Origin: Gigaspora rosea
Taxonomy: Eukaryota; Glomeromycota; Glomeromycetes; Diversisporales; Gigasporaceae
Assembly (NCBI GenBank): GCA_003550325.1
Contig: QKWP01000059.1
Location: 324,686-388,685, forward strand
Reading direction: 5' to 3'
Length of the DNA stretch: 64,000 bases
The notes beneath the pieces were generated by a model that did no database searches, was not told where the DNA came from, and was given only the letters and a program-made list of their open reading frames with translations. Positions 22,329 through 34,715 of this stretch are shown one piece after another. Each line of letters opens with the position of its first letter. The first letter of the stretch is position 1. A program made the translations under genes and the position numbers.

Positions 22329-23205
22329 AAAATTTCAGAAATAACAGAAATAACGAAAAAAAAACATGTGAAATACTGAAATGTCTGTAAAATATCAATA
22401 ATAATAAAAAAAAAATTTTTTTTTTTTTTAATAAACCTATAATGGATTTGAATAAATTACTTTTTTTATTGGAGAAATGCAAATGGTGACCATAATCCTA
22501 TAATCTTAAAGTGGACAATTATTAATTATATATTATGTAAATAATAATTTTGCCTGACCTGATATATTTCTTATATCGGACAGAACCTTTGATTTGTGTT
22601 TAAGTCATGTTACCAATAAAAAAAACATTCGGCATTCTGCCTGCGAATTACATGTACTTCATTTATCAATTAGATCATATCTGATTATCTTGATTCTTAT
22701 GCGTATTTATTTACTATAAACAAAGATAAACAAAGCCATAATCGCTTGTTAAAGTTACATTAAGTATATGCTATGACGCCACTTTTTTTTTTTTACTTCC
22801 GAAACTAACTTATTTAATTTGGTAATTCTCCATTAAAAATAAATCAAAATAAATCAATTAAAATCAATTAAAATCGTAATGTATTAAAAATTATTTTGAC
22901 AAAAGTCGTGTTACGTGATCATTTTTGTTCATTTTTGTTCATTTTTGAACCATTTGCCTTGAAAAGTCCATTTAAAAAATGGGGTGGGAAAAAAAACAAA
23001 GAAATGCAATAATAATTGTTTGAATTGAAATAGAAATTCATAGAGTATTGTTTCATGGAAATAATTTTTGCGAAACTCAGTTTTTGTGTTCGTCTTGGCA
23101 CATTGTATTGCTTGTAAAATTTTTATATAAATTACATTCCTTGAATTCCTTGCTATATGTTTAATTTTTTTCAAATTTCGAGATACTAAAAAAAAAACAC
23201 TAAAC

Positions 23206-23238
<33 letters not shown>

Positions 23239-23408
23239 GTCTATTAATATTACTATAATACTGTGTATTACTGTTCTATTACTTAATATTACTATATGAT
23301 AATACTTTTAAAATTATTATAATCTTTTATTATTATTCGTTATTATTATTATTCGTATTATTATATTTGAACAAAACATTCTTTAAATATTTCTTTTTTT
23401 TTTGAAAT
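21911..23408. other. Shared upstream region of the divergent promethin-like and methyltransferase genes
   Basis: 1.5 kb between two divergently transcribed genes, so both promoters should lie here. Seen: three GATGAAATATAC units (21938-21985), a 43-base A run (22284-22326) with more A/T runs to 22430, and (AAT)n/(TTA)n microsatellites at 23206-23236 and 23330-23362. I cannot name a specific promoter element. Confidence 0.5.
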
Positions 23409-24340
23409 ATGGGACAATTTCCATCATCATTTTCCTTGAAAAAACAATTCAAAAGACGTACTTCATTAGTATCTCCCTTACCTTTACCAAAACCAAAACA
23501 TACACTTGATTTAAGTTCGGATTTTCGTCGAGTCGATAAAAAAACATATGACGGCATAGTTAATAGTTCTAGATATGATTTACCAGATGATGATGAACGT
23601 ATTGATAGAATTCAATTGAGACATCGTTTATTTAGATATGTATGGCAAAGAAACTTTTCATCTCCTGTTAGAGATGATTTATTAAAAGGAATTAATGTTC
23701 TTGATGTTGGGTATGTTATTAAATAATAGTTAATTAGATTATTAAAATATATATATATATATATATATATATCATATATTAAATTATAATAAGTATTAAT
23801 ATATGCTAATTTGATTATTTATTTTCTCATGTAAAAAGATGTGGTGAAGGTTCATGGGTACTCGATACTGCTTCCACTTATCCAAACTCTACTTTTCATG
23901 GAATAGACATGGCTGAAATGTTTCCAAAAGACACTTCCAATTATCCAAACGTAAATTTTTCAAAAATTAATGTAGTTAACGACGGTTTACCATTTGAATC
24001 AAACTCTTTTGATTTTATACACTTGAGATTTTTGGTTCAATATTTAACTGAAGATGATTGGGATAATAAAGTTTTAAAAGAGTTGATAAGAGTTTTAAAG
24101 CCTGGTGGTTATTTGGAAATAATGGTACTTTTTTTTTTTTTTTACTTTTGTTATTTTTATAATTTTATCTAATCATTAACTAATCATTGTTGTTAATATA
24201 AAAAAATTTATAGGAATTTGATATGATCTTTTACAATTCTGGTTTTAGTGCAACTAAATTACAAACTTCAAGTAAATATCTTTTTATAATTTTTTTTTTA
24301 ATCATATAATCATAATTTATTTTAATAATTTAAAAATATA

Positions 24341-24377
<37 letters not shown>

Positions 24378-24701
24378 TTAGCAATAGAATATTTCAAATC
24401 TAAAAAAATAAGTGCTGTAATATCTCCACATCTTAAAAAATATTTACCCAAATTACCTCAATTTTCCGAAGTTCTCAGTGAAGAGAGATCAACTCCTTTA
24501 GGTAATTGGGGTGGTAGATTAGGAAGTTTTGCAAAAGTTTATTTTATACTAGCTTTTAAACACATGAAATTGGTTTTACCAGATTATATGAAAATTAGTG
24601 GTGATGAGTACGATAATATTATTAATAGGTTTGATGTAGAATGTGAATTAAATGAAACTTATATAAAAACCTGTAGAATTTATTGTAAAAAATGTGTTTA
24701 A
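23409..24701 (+). CDS. SAM-dependent methyltransferase (class I, Methyltransf_25/LaeA-like), four exons
   Basis: Exons 23409-23710, 23839-24124, 24214-24271 and 24382-24701 join to 966 bases, 321 residues. Introns are 128, 89 and 110 bases, all GT-AG (GTATGT, GTACTT, GTAAAT donors), AT-rich, two containing (AT)n. The first splice falls inside motif I: VLDVG + CGEGSW, giving the glycine-rich SAM loop. Then FHGIDMAEMFP (acidic ribose-binding position), NDGLPFESNSFDFIHLRFL (motif IV-like) and RVLKPGGYLEIME (post-motif). The first 75 residues are a basic, variable region (KKQFKRRTS, LPLPKPK). The C-terminal half has a YFKSKK and LGNWGGRLG stretch. The substrate cannot be told; fungal relatives include LaeA-type regulators. 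No break seen. Confidence 0.9.
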
Positions 24702-26367
24702 TTAATATGTAATATTTTTAATAATTTAATAATTCTTATCTTTTATAATTTTAATAATTTAGTTTTTAACTTTATTTTTAATCATTTAATTTTCATTTTT
24801 TTATTTTTCTCATAATTCTTTAAAAAAAAAACTCAATTATTTTTTATGGACTTTTTATTTTATGCATTATCACCACTACATGTATATATCATATATTTTT
24901 TTTTTATGTAATTATTGAATTTTCTATCAGTATTCTTTTGATGATACTGTATATGAATTATGTTAATATTTTTTTTATATATTATTAAGCTTTTAAAAAA
25001 ATTTTTTTTATTTAATCGCATGAATTAATGTAAATCATAATAAACTATACACAAATATATATATATATATTTATATACTGTATTAAATCATTAAAAAAAT
25101 TGTTCGTACGTACATACTGATACGTAAATTTATATATTTGATTCTTTATAAAATTACAAGAAAAAAAAATTTCAAGAAAATCCCGAAAGAAAATTTCTGA
25201 AAAAAAAACTGAAACTATGAGATTTTGAAAAATAGATTATCATTAAATCTTTTTAAAGTTAAAACCGCTGTATTGTAAGGGAACGCCCGAATCAAACTAT
25301 ATATAGTACTGGACAGTAAAACGCGTCCATGCTTTATTAGTAAAAACTTTAAATTATTATAATAACTTTTTTTGAAAAAAAAAGTCAAATCAAAAGAATC
25401 TAAACTATATTCTTGTTATGAGGATTTTTTTGAAAAAATTATAAATTTAAAAATTGGCGTTTAACATAAAAAAAAAGTTATAGATTTATTTATCCAATCA
25501 GAATCAACTACATCAAATTAGCCAATCAAAATCGATTATGTAAGCATCATCGTATATAAGTTTATACTTTTAAAAATTGGCGCTGTTTTAATTGGTTACA
25601 TTTACTGTACGACTTTCCGAAATCCATTTTTCCCGAAGGAACGTAATGCCGACTAAATCGGCCGCATTATAGTTAATGCAAGTTAATTTTTGTTGGTATT
25701 ACACCCTTATTGGGAAATTCGGGAAATGGTTTTCGGATACTTGTTACACTGAATTATATAATAAATTATTATGACTTTGAATATTGGGTTTCAGATTTAA
25801 TTTATTTCGAAAATGTAAGTGGGTGTTTAAAAAAATATGTGGTTATGTAAATAAGTATATTAATTATTATTAATATAGTACTTTAATTATATGTCATTTG
25901 ATTTATAAATCCAGAAATCGGAAAACCCCTTATTATGTTATTATGTTATGTATATAATTTATAATAAAAATTGGCGTATTAATATATACATATTAATATT
26001 TTGACAAATGACTTGGTGTACCATATAAATTAAGCAAATTGTGTTTATATAAAACATACATATTAACATAGTTAAGAAATAATTTTTTTAATAATAATAA
26101 ATTTTTGAACCGTGCACTTAATCACAAGGTTTCCATTGAACATTTGATCCAATGGTATTTACTAAGCCACTTTTGACAAATATGTGTAGATCTAGCCTAT
26201 AAATAAAAACGTATAATATATAAATATTTGATATTGTATAATAGATTTGCCAAGCTGCCAAGCAGATAACTTTACTTGAAACCAATCAAATAATTGAAAT
26301 TAATCTAAAGTCTAGCGATCTTTATTTATTTTTTTTTTTCTTTGTATACATGAGTGCCGCCATGGGA
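24702..26367. other. Intergenic region; weak TIR element near 25614-25738
   Basis: AT-rich 3' flank of the methyltransferase gene. At 25614-25738 a possible MITE: TCCGAAATCCATTTTTCCCGAA at the left without its last two bases, and TCCGAAAACCATTTCCCGAA on the other strand at the right; boundaries unsure. No gene recognised. Confidence 0.45.
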
Positions 26368-26737
26368 AAACCTGTCATCAGGCTTTCAATTATATTTTTG
26401 TTCCCTATAGAGTTTGCCAAGATAAAATAATGATAATAATGTAAGTAATTTTTTTTAGTACCGATATTTATGACAAATGAGTCTTGCTTTATTATGTGTT
26501 TATTACATAAAAAATTGTAAGAAATCATGTGATATATAGTTGACTGGACGGCAATAAAAGAACCATAGGTGGGCAAGTTTAGTAAAAATATTTTTTTATT
26601 TATTATTTAAATGATTTACATTATTATTTATTATTTTTCCAATGATTTCTTACTTTATTATTTATTATTTTTCAATGATTTCTTACTTTATTATTTATTT
26701 TTTTCACAAATATAAATGAAAGCCCGATGACAGGTTT
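26368..26737. mobile_element. TIR element (370 bp) with AAACCTGTCATC ends
   Basis: Left AAACCTGTCATCAGGCTTTC, right (other strand) AAACCTGTCATCGGGCTTTC, followed by ATTATATTTTTG / ATTTATATTTGTG, so TIRs of about 33 bp. The right half holds a near-exact duplication of a 43-bp unit (TTATTATTTATTATTTTTC then AATGATTTCTTACTTTA, 26615-26700). The frame at 26322-26576 overlaps the left part and is not credible. Confidence 0.75.
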
Positions 26738-27428
26738 ATCGTCACCAAAATCAGGTACGTACGTAAGTGCTTACAGTATGTACAGTACGTAATTGCTATT
26801 TATAATTTTATCTGAGTGACTTGCAAAATCACAAGTTTTCAAAAAGAAAATAATCCAGATTTTTTTTTTCTTTTATTTTTCAAATTATTCAAAGAATTTA
26901 TTGTATTTATTCATTGTAAATATTTTGTATTAATTATGTATAAATCGTAATTAGTATTTAAATTGTGGGCGGCATATCGATCCTGGTGTGCTGCGGTGCA
27001 ATATATATATATATATTTTTTGCAAAACAAGTGTATAAAAATTTTATTTTTTTTTTTTGTACAATAAATATAGCGCTCATTAAAAGTTTGAAACATACTT
27101 TACAAAAACTTCAAATTTGCTAAATATATTTATCATGTATATAATTATTATATATTTATTATATAACTTAACAAAAATATTATCTAGTTTATACTTATAG
27201 AAATATTATAAAATTATTATAAAAATATAATAAAAATATTTTTTATAACTGTTAAGTTACTTTTAACTTATAATTATTATATATCTAAGTATACAGTATT
27301 TAAAATATATTTAAAATATTGGTGATCTTATTATTGATGATACATTATTCTGATATATTTTAAAATAAATATAATAACTTAAATTTTTATATATTACTTA
27401 GCAATCAAAAAAAATATATAATATATGA
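26738..27428. other. AT-rich intergenic sequence
   Basis: GTACGTAC-rich bit at 26755-26790, (AT)n near 27000-27017. No gene or element resolved. Confidence 0.45.
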
Positions 27429-27472
27429 GTATTTATTAGTGATAGTACTCGGGCCAAGTATTACTCGGGTTA

Positions 27473-27942
27473 CTTGCGAGCAGGGCCAGTGATTTTATGT
27501 GTTTCACATAATACCACAGAATTCACATAAATACGCCTATATCACATAATTTGGTGTTTATCACCGCAGAATAGCACACAATATGCAAATTTATAAGAAT
27601 TGTCACATAATTTGCCAATTTATTGGCAAGTCGATATATAAAATCTAACAGATCCGGTATCTCCCGACGTAGAATTTTAATGAACTCAAATTACGAGCAA
27701 GGTCATGAAAATTTTTTCGAAACAAAGTCCAGAAAGTTCTGACAAATTTTAGTTTATGTATAACACAGAATTACACATAATTTCGTAAGCATGCCACAGA
27801 ATCGCAAATAATTTGGCCAAATATACCGCAGAATCGCACATAATTTGGCAAATATGGTTCACATCACATCACATAATTTAAATTCTGTCACCACATAATT
27901 TTGATTTTGTCACCGCAGAAAATCACTGGCCCTGCTTGCGAG
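27473..27942. mobile_element. hAT-type MITE (454 bp) with CACATAATT words
   Basis: Element 27481-27934. Left CAGGGCCAGTGATTTTATG, right (other strand) CAGGGCCAGTGATTTTCTG. Exact 8-bp duplication CTTGCGAG at 27473-27480 and 27935-27942. The interior repeats CACATAATTT, CACAGAAT and CCGCAGAAT many times on the plus strand. Inserted only 44 bases inside the left end of the larger hAT element. Confidence 0.92.
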
Positions 27943-28175
27943 TAATCAGATAACCGGGTAATGACTACAGCTACTCGGGTAGGTACACCCGGGTAATACC
28001 CGGGTAGGTACACCCAAGTATTACCCGAGTAAGTATACCCAAATAATACCCGGGTAAGAATACTTTCATATAATTGACTAAATTATCCAGTTTTCAACAT
28101 ATATGCAAAGATTATACCCGGGTCGGGTATTGCCTCCAAGTTATCTGCGGTTAACCGGTTACAGCTGTTTTCATA

Positions 28176-29400
28176 ATTTCTGAAACACCTGATAAAAATT
28201 TGCTGAATGGTTTTTTGGCCGATCCGATTAAGTTATTGATTTCGGCATGATCGATACATAACGATAAATTACAATTTAAGTTACATTATATACATATAAA
28301 TTACAATGTAATTTGAAATATATATGTATTCGCACAGACTAAACACACTATAGCACTAAACATGTTGGGCAAGTATTTAAACGAAATTTAGTAATATTGA
28401 ACATGCTGACATTTTATAATGTTAAAATTTATCGTAGAAAATTATTACATATAATGCATAGTCTTTTATATATATGTAGGGATATAGGATATATCAGTAT
28501 ATAGGGTGAAAATTTGCGTGTAAATTTCTGATGTGATTTTTGTTATGTAAATAACGTTGTCCAGAACTAGCACACAAAGTTGCAAAATTTTTGGAATGCA
28601 GGTTAATCATGTATTATTTAATGTACGTACGTAATTTTATAGGATTATAACTAATTTTCACCCTAGGTGATATCACCTATATCGAGTGAAGATCGCGCAA
28701 AATATTATCGTCGTTTTTGTGGTATTATTATTCATGGAAGAATCTTGAATTTGTTATTTTCAATATCATTCTTAATTGTTTGTGAAATATGTAGGTATTT
28801 TATTCGTCGCTTTTTTGATCGTTGGTGTATTTTTTTGTTAGTTAGGTTAGAATTAATGTTATCGTTTTTGTTAGAGTAGCTTCTATTAAATCGGGTGTAT
28901 TAATAGGCAATATGCCGTGAGATGATATAATCGTTGTATCATATTGTGCAAATAATAAAATTCATATATTAAACTTTAAATTGTGTAACGTTTAGAAAAT
29001 CGGGTTAAGCTGAAATCCCTGTTTAGGGTTAGGGTAAGGGTAAAGCGATCAAAAGTCTTTTTTCTATGTTGTAGTAAAATAAAATGCTGTAGCGGAGGCG
29101 ACAGCCGTAGCGGAAGCATAAACCATCCTTTGCGAAGCAAAGGATAACGGACAATGTCTTTTCAATTATTGAACTATGTTTAACTGCTGTATGAAATTTA
29201 TTTTAAATGCTATTCTTTCGACCCGGGTCCGAGTCGTTTTCTGAGCCGTTTCTGAGCTGTTTTCCGAGCTATGTGATATCACCTAGGGTGAAAGTTAGCA
29301 AAATTCATTTTATTGAATCTATTATGCCGAAATAATAACTTAACCGGAATAGCCGAAAAATCTTTTGGCAGATTTTTTATCAGGTGTTTGTAATAAAAAT
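28176..29400. mobile_element. Nested inverted-repeat elements inside the 27437-29670 hAT element
   Basis: Outer pair: AAACACCTGATAAAAA...TTAAGTTATTGATTTCGGCAT (28183-28250) recurs inverted at about 29310-29393 (ATGCCGAAATAATAACTTAA...TTTTTATCAGGTGTTT). Inner pair: CTAATTTTCACCCTAGG plus TGATATCACCTA (28651-28680) recurs inverted at 29270-29298. Another AGGGTGAAAATT copy lies at 28503. TTAGGG-like units occur at 29022-29043. At 29080-29150 lies a GC-rich piece (GCTGTAGCGGAGGCGACAGC, then CCTTTGCGAAGCAAAGG palindrome). How many separate insertions these make up is not clear. Confidence 0.6.
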
Positions 29401-29678
29401 ACCCTGCGATCTTGATATAGTAATCGGAGTATTTTTCTTAATACCCCGTGATCTGATAAAGTGATCGGGGTATTACTAAAATTATGAAAACCAGGTAATT
29501 ATTAGAGCTACTCGAGTAGATTCAACAGGTAAGATAACCAATCACATGACAACTTACTCGAGTATAACGATTAAGATTTTACACTCGGGTATATCTATTA
29601 ATTACCCGAGTAACCGTGGGTTTGCTCGCCGGTTAACCAAGTAACATTTTTTTGGCCGAGTAAAACACTAGTATTTAT

Positions 29679-30233
29679 ATAACTTATTTGTAAAAAAAAA
29701 AATTTATTATTTTTTGATTTAATATTTTTAAAAAATAAATTTAAAAATATTCAATTTTAAATCAAAAAATAACAAAAATTAATTTTTTAATATATTAAAG
29801 CTTAACTATCAAAATTAAATATTTTTTGTGCTACTGTACAAGTAGCTTGATATAACTATCAAAAAATTTCAATTAAAGTTATTAAGTAAAAAAAAAATTA
29901 TAACAAAAAATAAAACATTAATTTAACTTAGATTACTATATAAAAATACTAGTTTATAGTAAATTTAATATCAATTTTAGGTTAAAAATGTTAAAAAATT
30001 TATAAATTTGTAAATTTTAAATATTTTAATTATATATAAATATAAAAAATAATAATCTGTTTAACTTTCATTTTAAGCTGATATTAATTAAACTTTTATT
30101 AATTATAAATTTTACTAACTTGTATATGTACCGGTATATTTTAGATTAAAAATTATAATATTTTCATATTTACTAGTATTTGTTTATAAATTAACTAATT
30201 TAAAATTTTTAAAATTTATAAAAATTTTATTTT
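29679..30233. other. AT-rich intergenic sequence, nothing recognised
   Basis: Extremely AT-rich, no frame, repeat or signal that I can support. Confidence 0.5.
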
Positions 30234-32639
30234 AGGTGATACAAATAAAATAAACTGGTTTATATAACAATCAAAAATTTTTTTGGACCCAGCTGCCCAG
30301 AGGTTTTTTTTATATATGTAAAATTTTTTATAAGTAATATGCTAATTTAGAAATAATAAAGAGGATATTTTTTTTAGAAAAACAAAGTATATATCATTTA
30401 GTATTACCTGTTTTTAACACTCTTTCTTAAAATTATTAAACGTGAATTTGCCAAATTTGCTTCTTTTGTTTGATTCCAAATATTTACAAACTATTTTAAG
30501 CTGATATGTTAATCAAATATTTCACGAATTTGAAAACATTTTGTATAATGGTCTCAAATTCAACAAGTGCAAGAACAAGGGCAATTATTCCACAATATAT
30601 TGTATAAAAAGAATATCACAAGATTAATAAAAAATAGTGAATATATTTGCAAATATTAAGGAAAATTAATTACACTAAAGCTTTAGATGATTGATTTCTA
30701 GATTTTTCCATTGTTCATAAAGTTTTAGTTGGAATTTTTGTTACCAGATTATTTGATAATCATCAATTTTCTTAGCGATTCATGTAGTTCGTATTATGTC
30801 GATCTACTAACCAATAAAATCATAGTTATATCCGGAGATGTGATCAGTATGCTAAAACTAATATAAAAACATTATATTTTATCATTTTTGATTAGTTATA
30901 CCAATCAGTTACAAACCGTACCAGGAACAGAGTACAAAGTACGTGTATAGTTTAATTGTGAATCGCAGATTCTAGGCATCTGTTGGATAATCATTCCCGT
31001 GATTTTCTGTATTTTTGCAATTCAATACGTTGACCTGTCTAGAAAATGGTTTTCGAGAACTTGAATTACATTATTATTGTATGGCTTTTAGTTTTGTTAT
31101 TATATATGTCCTGTTTTTAATTGGCTTCGTCTGATGTCAAGTAGAATTTTTTCCTATTTTATACCGGTAGGTAATTTGTCTTTACAAGAACGAAGTAATA
31201 ATATGATGAAGATAGTATACGTCCACAAAATCTTAACTAAGTGGACAATGCATTAAACGCAGTAAAAACATGTATTTCTGCACGATATGCATTACATAGT
31301 ACTATATTTATTTATTGTATAAGAATTGTTTAACAAACACCATTTTAACAAGTTTGGTAGAGCGGTCATTTATTGTGAGATTTTATGTTTGATTGAGGCA
31401 TCTTGTTTAAGGGCGTTTGTTTGTTTTATTGGAATGACATAATTTTAGCAAATTTAGGTTTCTATGAGTAATCCCTTTTTGCACGGCAAACCTTTATGAG
31501 GTAGGTGAAAAGAATTTTGAAGATACCCACTTGACGATTACTGTGTTGTTTCAAAATATTTTATAAGATAAAGTAAAAAAAGATAATAATCTTAGTAGCA
31601 AAGGTAGGAAAACATGAGATCATTTATGAAGAAGAATTACCTTGCTCTGCTTCTAGGAATATTAGTAAATAGGATATATTAAAGTAGGGCTTGGGGTATG
31701 AATGGGAGGCTGTGGGCAGGATGAAGTTTATAAAAGTTTTTTGTTCAGAATGGAGTAAGTTATCTTTGGGTTTGTTTTTACTCACCTTGGTAAAGCTGGT
31801 TCTATCTCCCGCCCACCCCTATTTTAAGTGCCCAGTAAGTATCATTCAGGGCTATAGTAGATATTTGTAGTAAGTTTTTTGGGCTTCGCAGCTGCAGTGG
31901 CAATGCAAGGTCCTTATTAGTAAATAGTTAGACTCTATGGCTGCAGTAGCAGTGCAAGAACCTTATTAGTAGATAGTTAAGTATTGTGGCAATGCAAGGA
32001 CTTATATAGGTATACATTACGTTAGATATCTATCTTATATTAGAAATTTCATATAGTTTAAGACCTTGGTCAGATGATTCTAAAAAAGGAAATTTTGTAT
32101 AGAAATTCATCAAACATTGCATTTTTATATAGTAAATTTTCAAATTTTGCTCTATTTTATACATCTATTTGGCTAAAATACTGCTAAAATTATACAAACT
32201 TAGATCTAAGTTGTATCAGAGTCCTTCGGAGTCCTGTTGGGAGAATGATTGGTACAGGTTCAAATAATTAGTCCTAGACTAGAAATTTTGTCATAGGTAT
32301 TAAAGTTTGAGTATGTAATACTAGAGTATGGATAGTGAATCTATTCTCACATATTTTTTCATATTTAGCAATAAAGTAGTGATCAAGCAATTTAAAAATT
32401 GCATAAAGCGATAAAATTACCAAGGCTACTTTAGTGCGCAAATTAATTTAATTAAAATGTGAATAAACTTTATATACTGATGCCGGATACATAATAGTGA
32501 TATCTATTACAGATTTCAGATATGGCAATCATGCATTTTAATTGGTTATTTATCTACTGTGGTATAAAAAAAATTTGTACTCAGCAAATTTTTGGACCCA
32601 CCCAAACATGAAAACCAGTTAATTTTATTTGTATCACCT
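30234..32639. mobile_element. Candidate non-coding TIR element (about 2.4 kb)
   Basis: Left end AGGTGATACAAATAAAAT then AAACTGGTTT; the right end on the other strand is AGGTGATACAAATAAAAT then TAACTGGTTTT. The pair lies 2.4 kb apart in inverted orientation at 30234 and 32639. ATTTTTGGACCCA occurs near both ends, but in direct orientation. No duplication of target sequence was found. Inside: no transposase-like frame; at about 31885-32010 three imperfect units of GCAGTGGCAATGCAAGG.CCTTATTAGTA. A tRNA-like A-box/B-box spacing at 31357-31410 is too weak to call. Probably a decayed DNA element. Confidence 0.55.
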
Positions 32640-34049
32640 TATATATAAAATATTATTAAAAACATTTTTGTCTTGTAAATTATATATAGTTTGTATAATA
32701 AAAAAAAATTAAAATTTAATAAAAATATACAGTTAACCCTCCATAAATGCAATTCGAAGGGACAAGCCTACAACGTGCATTTAGGAAGGTTTGCATTTAG
32801 AGTGAGCTAATTAAATTGCAGCTTTAAAAATTTAATCATCAAGTTTGTGTATCTTTTACCAAAACTATATAATCTATCTTAAATACTAAAATTTGATTGG
32901 CTATATGCATTTAAGGAGGTTAGTGTAATATAAAATGTTATTTAAGATACATGCATTTACAGAATATAGAACGTGCATTTAGCACTAATAACATCTTATG
33001 GAATAGAAAAAACATGCATTTAGGGAGGTATTGCATTTATGGATGTTGCATTTATGGAGGTCCGACTGTAATTTAAATATATTGTTATAAAACTATGAAT
33101 TAACAAAAAAAATGTTTAATTAAAATACAATTTATTTATTTTTTTAGCCTAATATTATAATATATATACAGTTGTCTCTCTCTAATCTGAACCTTTTTAA
33201 ACTAAATACTATTAAACTCTTTCTAAACCGAACAAAATCTCTTAGAATATTTGTAAATTTTATTATAAAGTTCTAAACAAGTTTAGTTTATTTCCAGTAA
33301 GTAGAATATCTGCCTCGGTCTAATAGTTCTCAATTATTTTTTTATTTGTAATATTAACTTCTAAAACTTTCTTTTATTGTAGATTCATAATACTAAAGAA
33401 AGCACTGCGGTTCTTGACTTCAAGTTTCTTGACTTTACAAGATAGCTTATATTTGTTTTGTTTATTTAACCTCAAACCTGGATCATGAATTTTCAAAGGT
33501 AAGTTCGTCAGTGGTTTAGTTTGTTCTTTAGAAAGTTATTAATACTTCGTTTCTTTTTTCTAGAATAAAAGTGGAATGAAAAACTGTTGTACAATAAGTA
33601 TTGGGTTTTTTTCTTTTGATTTTTTTGTAGGTTTTATTGAACATAGGCTGGAAAGTGAGAGTGAAACGTGAGTAGGTACTTTCCTTTTTCTCTATTTTTT
33701 TTTTGTTAATACAATTAGTATACAATTACTTACTTTTCTTATTCTTATAAAGTACAACAAATATATATAACTAGAAAGAAGCCTTAGAACAAATTTCAGT
33801 TCTATTTGCTGTTTAGCCTTTTTGCTTTTGACTTCAATGGGACTTGGTCAATTTAAGCTAGTATTAGTTCTGCTGCTATTTTTTTTCTCACTAATGTTCA
33901 TTTTTTTTTAGGCATGACATTATTTTTTTTATTGTTTTTTTCTCACTAGCGCTTGTTTTTTTAGGCTTGACATTCTCGAATTTGTATAGATTATTTTGTT
34001 AATAATAATACTTTTTGATAAAAAGAATATATGTGTAATAGTACGTATG
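32640..34049. other. Intergenic region with one mariner-like MITE and an orphan TIR-like end
   Basis: Besides the MITE at 32730-33068, TACAGTTGTCTCTCTCTAAT at 33168 resembles a mariner/pogo end, but I found no partner. The remainder to 34049 is AT-rich with TC tracts and no gene. Confidence 0.45.
32728..33070. mobile_element. Tc1/mariner-like MITE (339 bp) with TA target
   Basis: Element 32730-33068. Left CAGTTAACCCTCCATAAATGC, right (other strand) CAGTCGGACCTCCATAAATGC. TA directly outside each end (32728-32729, 33069-33070). TGCATTTA/TAAATGCA words recur through the interior. A CAGT start plus TA duplication fits Tc1/mariner/pogo. Confidence 0.82.
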
Positions 34050-34621
34050 GTCATGGTTATAGATACTGGTGAAATTAAATCAGAGTGGTAAAATGATTTC
34101 ATCATTTCACCAATCACCAATCGGTAATAGTGAAACTGGTGGAATTGGTGAAATGGTGAAATGGTGAATTGGTGGAATGGTGAAACAGCAGAATGGTGAA
34201 ATGGTGAATTTCCAGAGTTTGGAATTATTTCAGCCTGGAATTTGGTTAGGTTTTTGTTCAAGTTTTTACATTTTATGTTTTTACAGGTACACTTTGAGAT
34301 CAGAACTATTAACTGTTTATAGGATGAGCAAATTTACCATTTCACCATTCACCAATTCACTGTTTTACGAATTCACCAATTCACCATTTCACCATTTCAC
34401 CAATTCACCATTTCACCAATTCAATTCACCATTTCACCAATTCAACAATTAACCAATTCACCAATTTCACCAATTTCACCAAATTCACCAATTCACCAAT
34501 TCACCAATTTTACCAATTTCACCAATTCACCAAAATAAAATTTTGGTGTAATTTTGGTGAAACTATTTCACTATTTCACCTGGTGAAATGGTTTAATTTC
34601 ACTAGCATCTATAGTCACGGT
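34050..34621. mobile_element. hAT-type MITE (556 bp) filled with TTCACC/GGTGAA arrays
   Basis: Element 34058-34613. Left TATAGATACTGGTGAAATTA, right (other strand) TATAGATGCTAGTGAAATTA. Flanks GTCATGGT (34050-34057) and GTCACGGT (34614-34621), 7 of 8. The left third is ATGGTGAAATGGTGAATTGG-like units; the right half is about 200 bp of TTCACCAATTCACC units, so the two sides can pair. The frames here only translate this array. Related in its ends to the MITE at 59580-59846. Confidence 0.88.
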
Positions 34622-34715
34622 GTTGCAATCGATTGTAATTAGATAATCATTTGTTCTAGAATGTCAATTGAATAAAAATTTTTTGTACTACCTAGGCAAA
34701 TTTTAATTGTCCTAG

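Larger units (their letters stand above)
27429..29678. mobile_element. hAT-type element (2234 bp) with CTCGGGTA/TACCCGAG arrays
   Basis: Element 27437-29670. Left TAGTGATAGTACTCGGGCC, right (other strand) TAGTGTTTTACTCGGCC. Exact 8-bp duplication GTATTTAT at 27429-27436 and 29671-29678. The left 100-600 bp and right 160 bp are rich in ACTCGGGTA, TACCCGGGTA and GGTAATACCC words on both strands. Interrupted near its left end by another hAT MITE (27481-27934) and internally by one or more foldbacks (28176-29400). No transposase motif. The plus frame at 28667-28879 has no recognisable motif. Confidence 0.88.

Noticed and set aside
28667-28879. 70-codon plus-strand frame beginning next to a GGTGATATCACC palindrome
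   Set aside because: No motif, lies inside nested inverted repeats, and has no second copy in the window to test.
31357-31410. tRNA-like A box (TGGTAGAGCGG) and B-box-like GTTTGATTGAG
   Set aside because: No acceptor stem or cloverleaf can be drawn and the B box differs at key positions. At most a worn tRNA-derived relic.
33168-33260. TACAGTTGTCTCTCTCTAATC as the left end of a pogo-like element
   Set aside because: No inverted partner was found within the next several kb.
34177-34452. 91-codon frame with repeated SPFHQFTN units
   Set aside because: Direct translation of the TTCACC array of a MITE.
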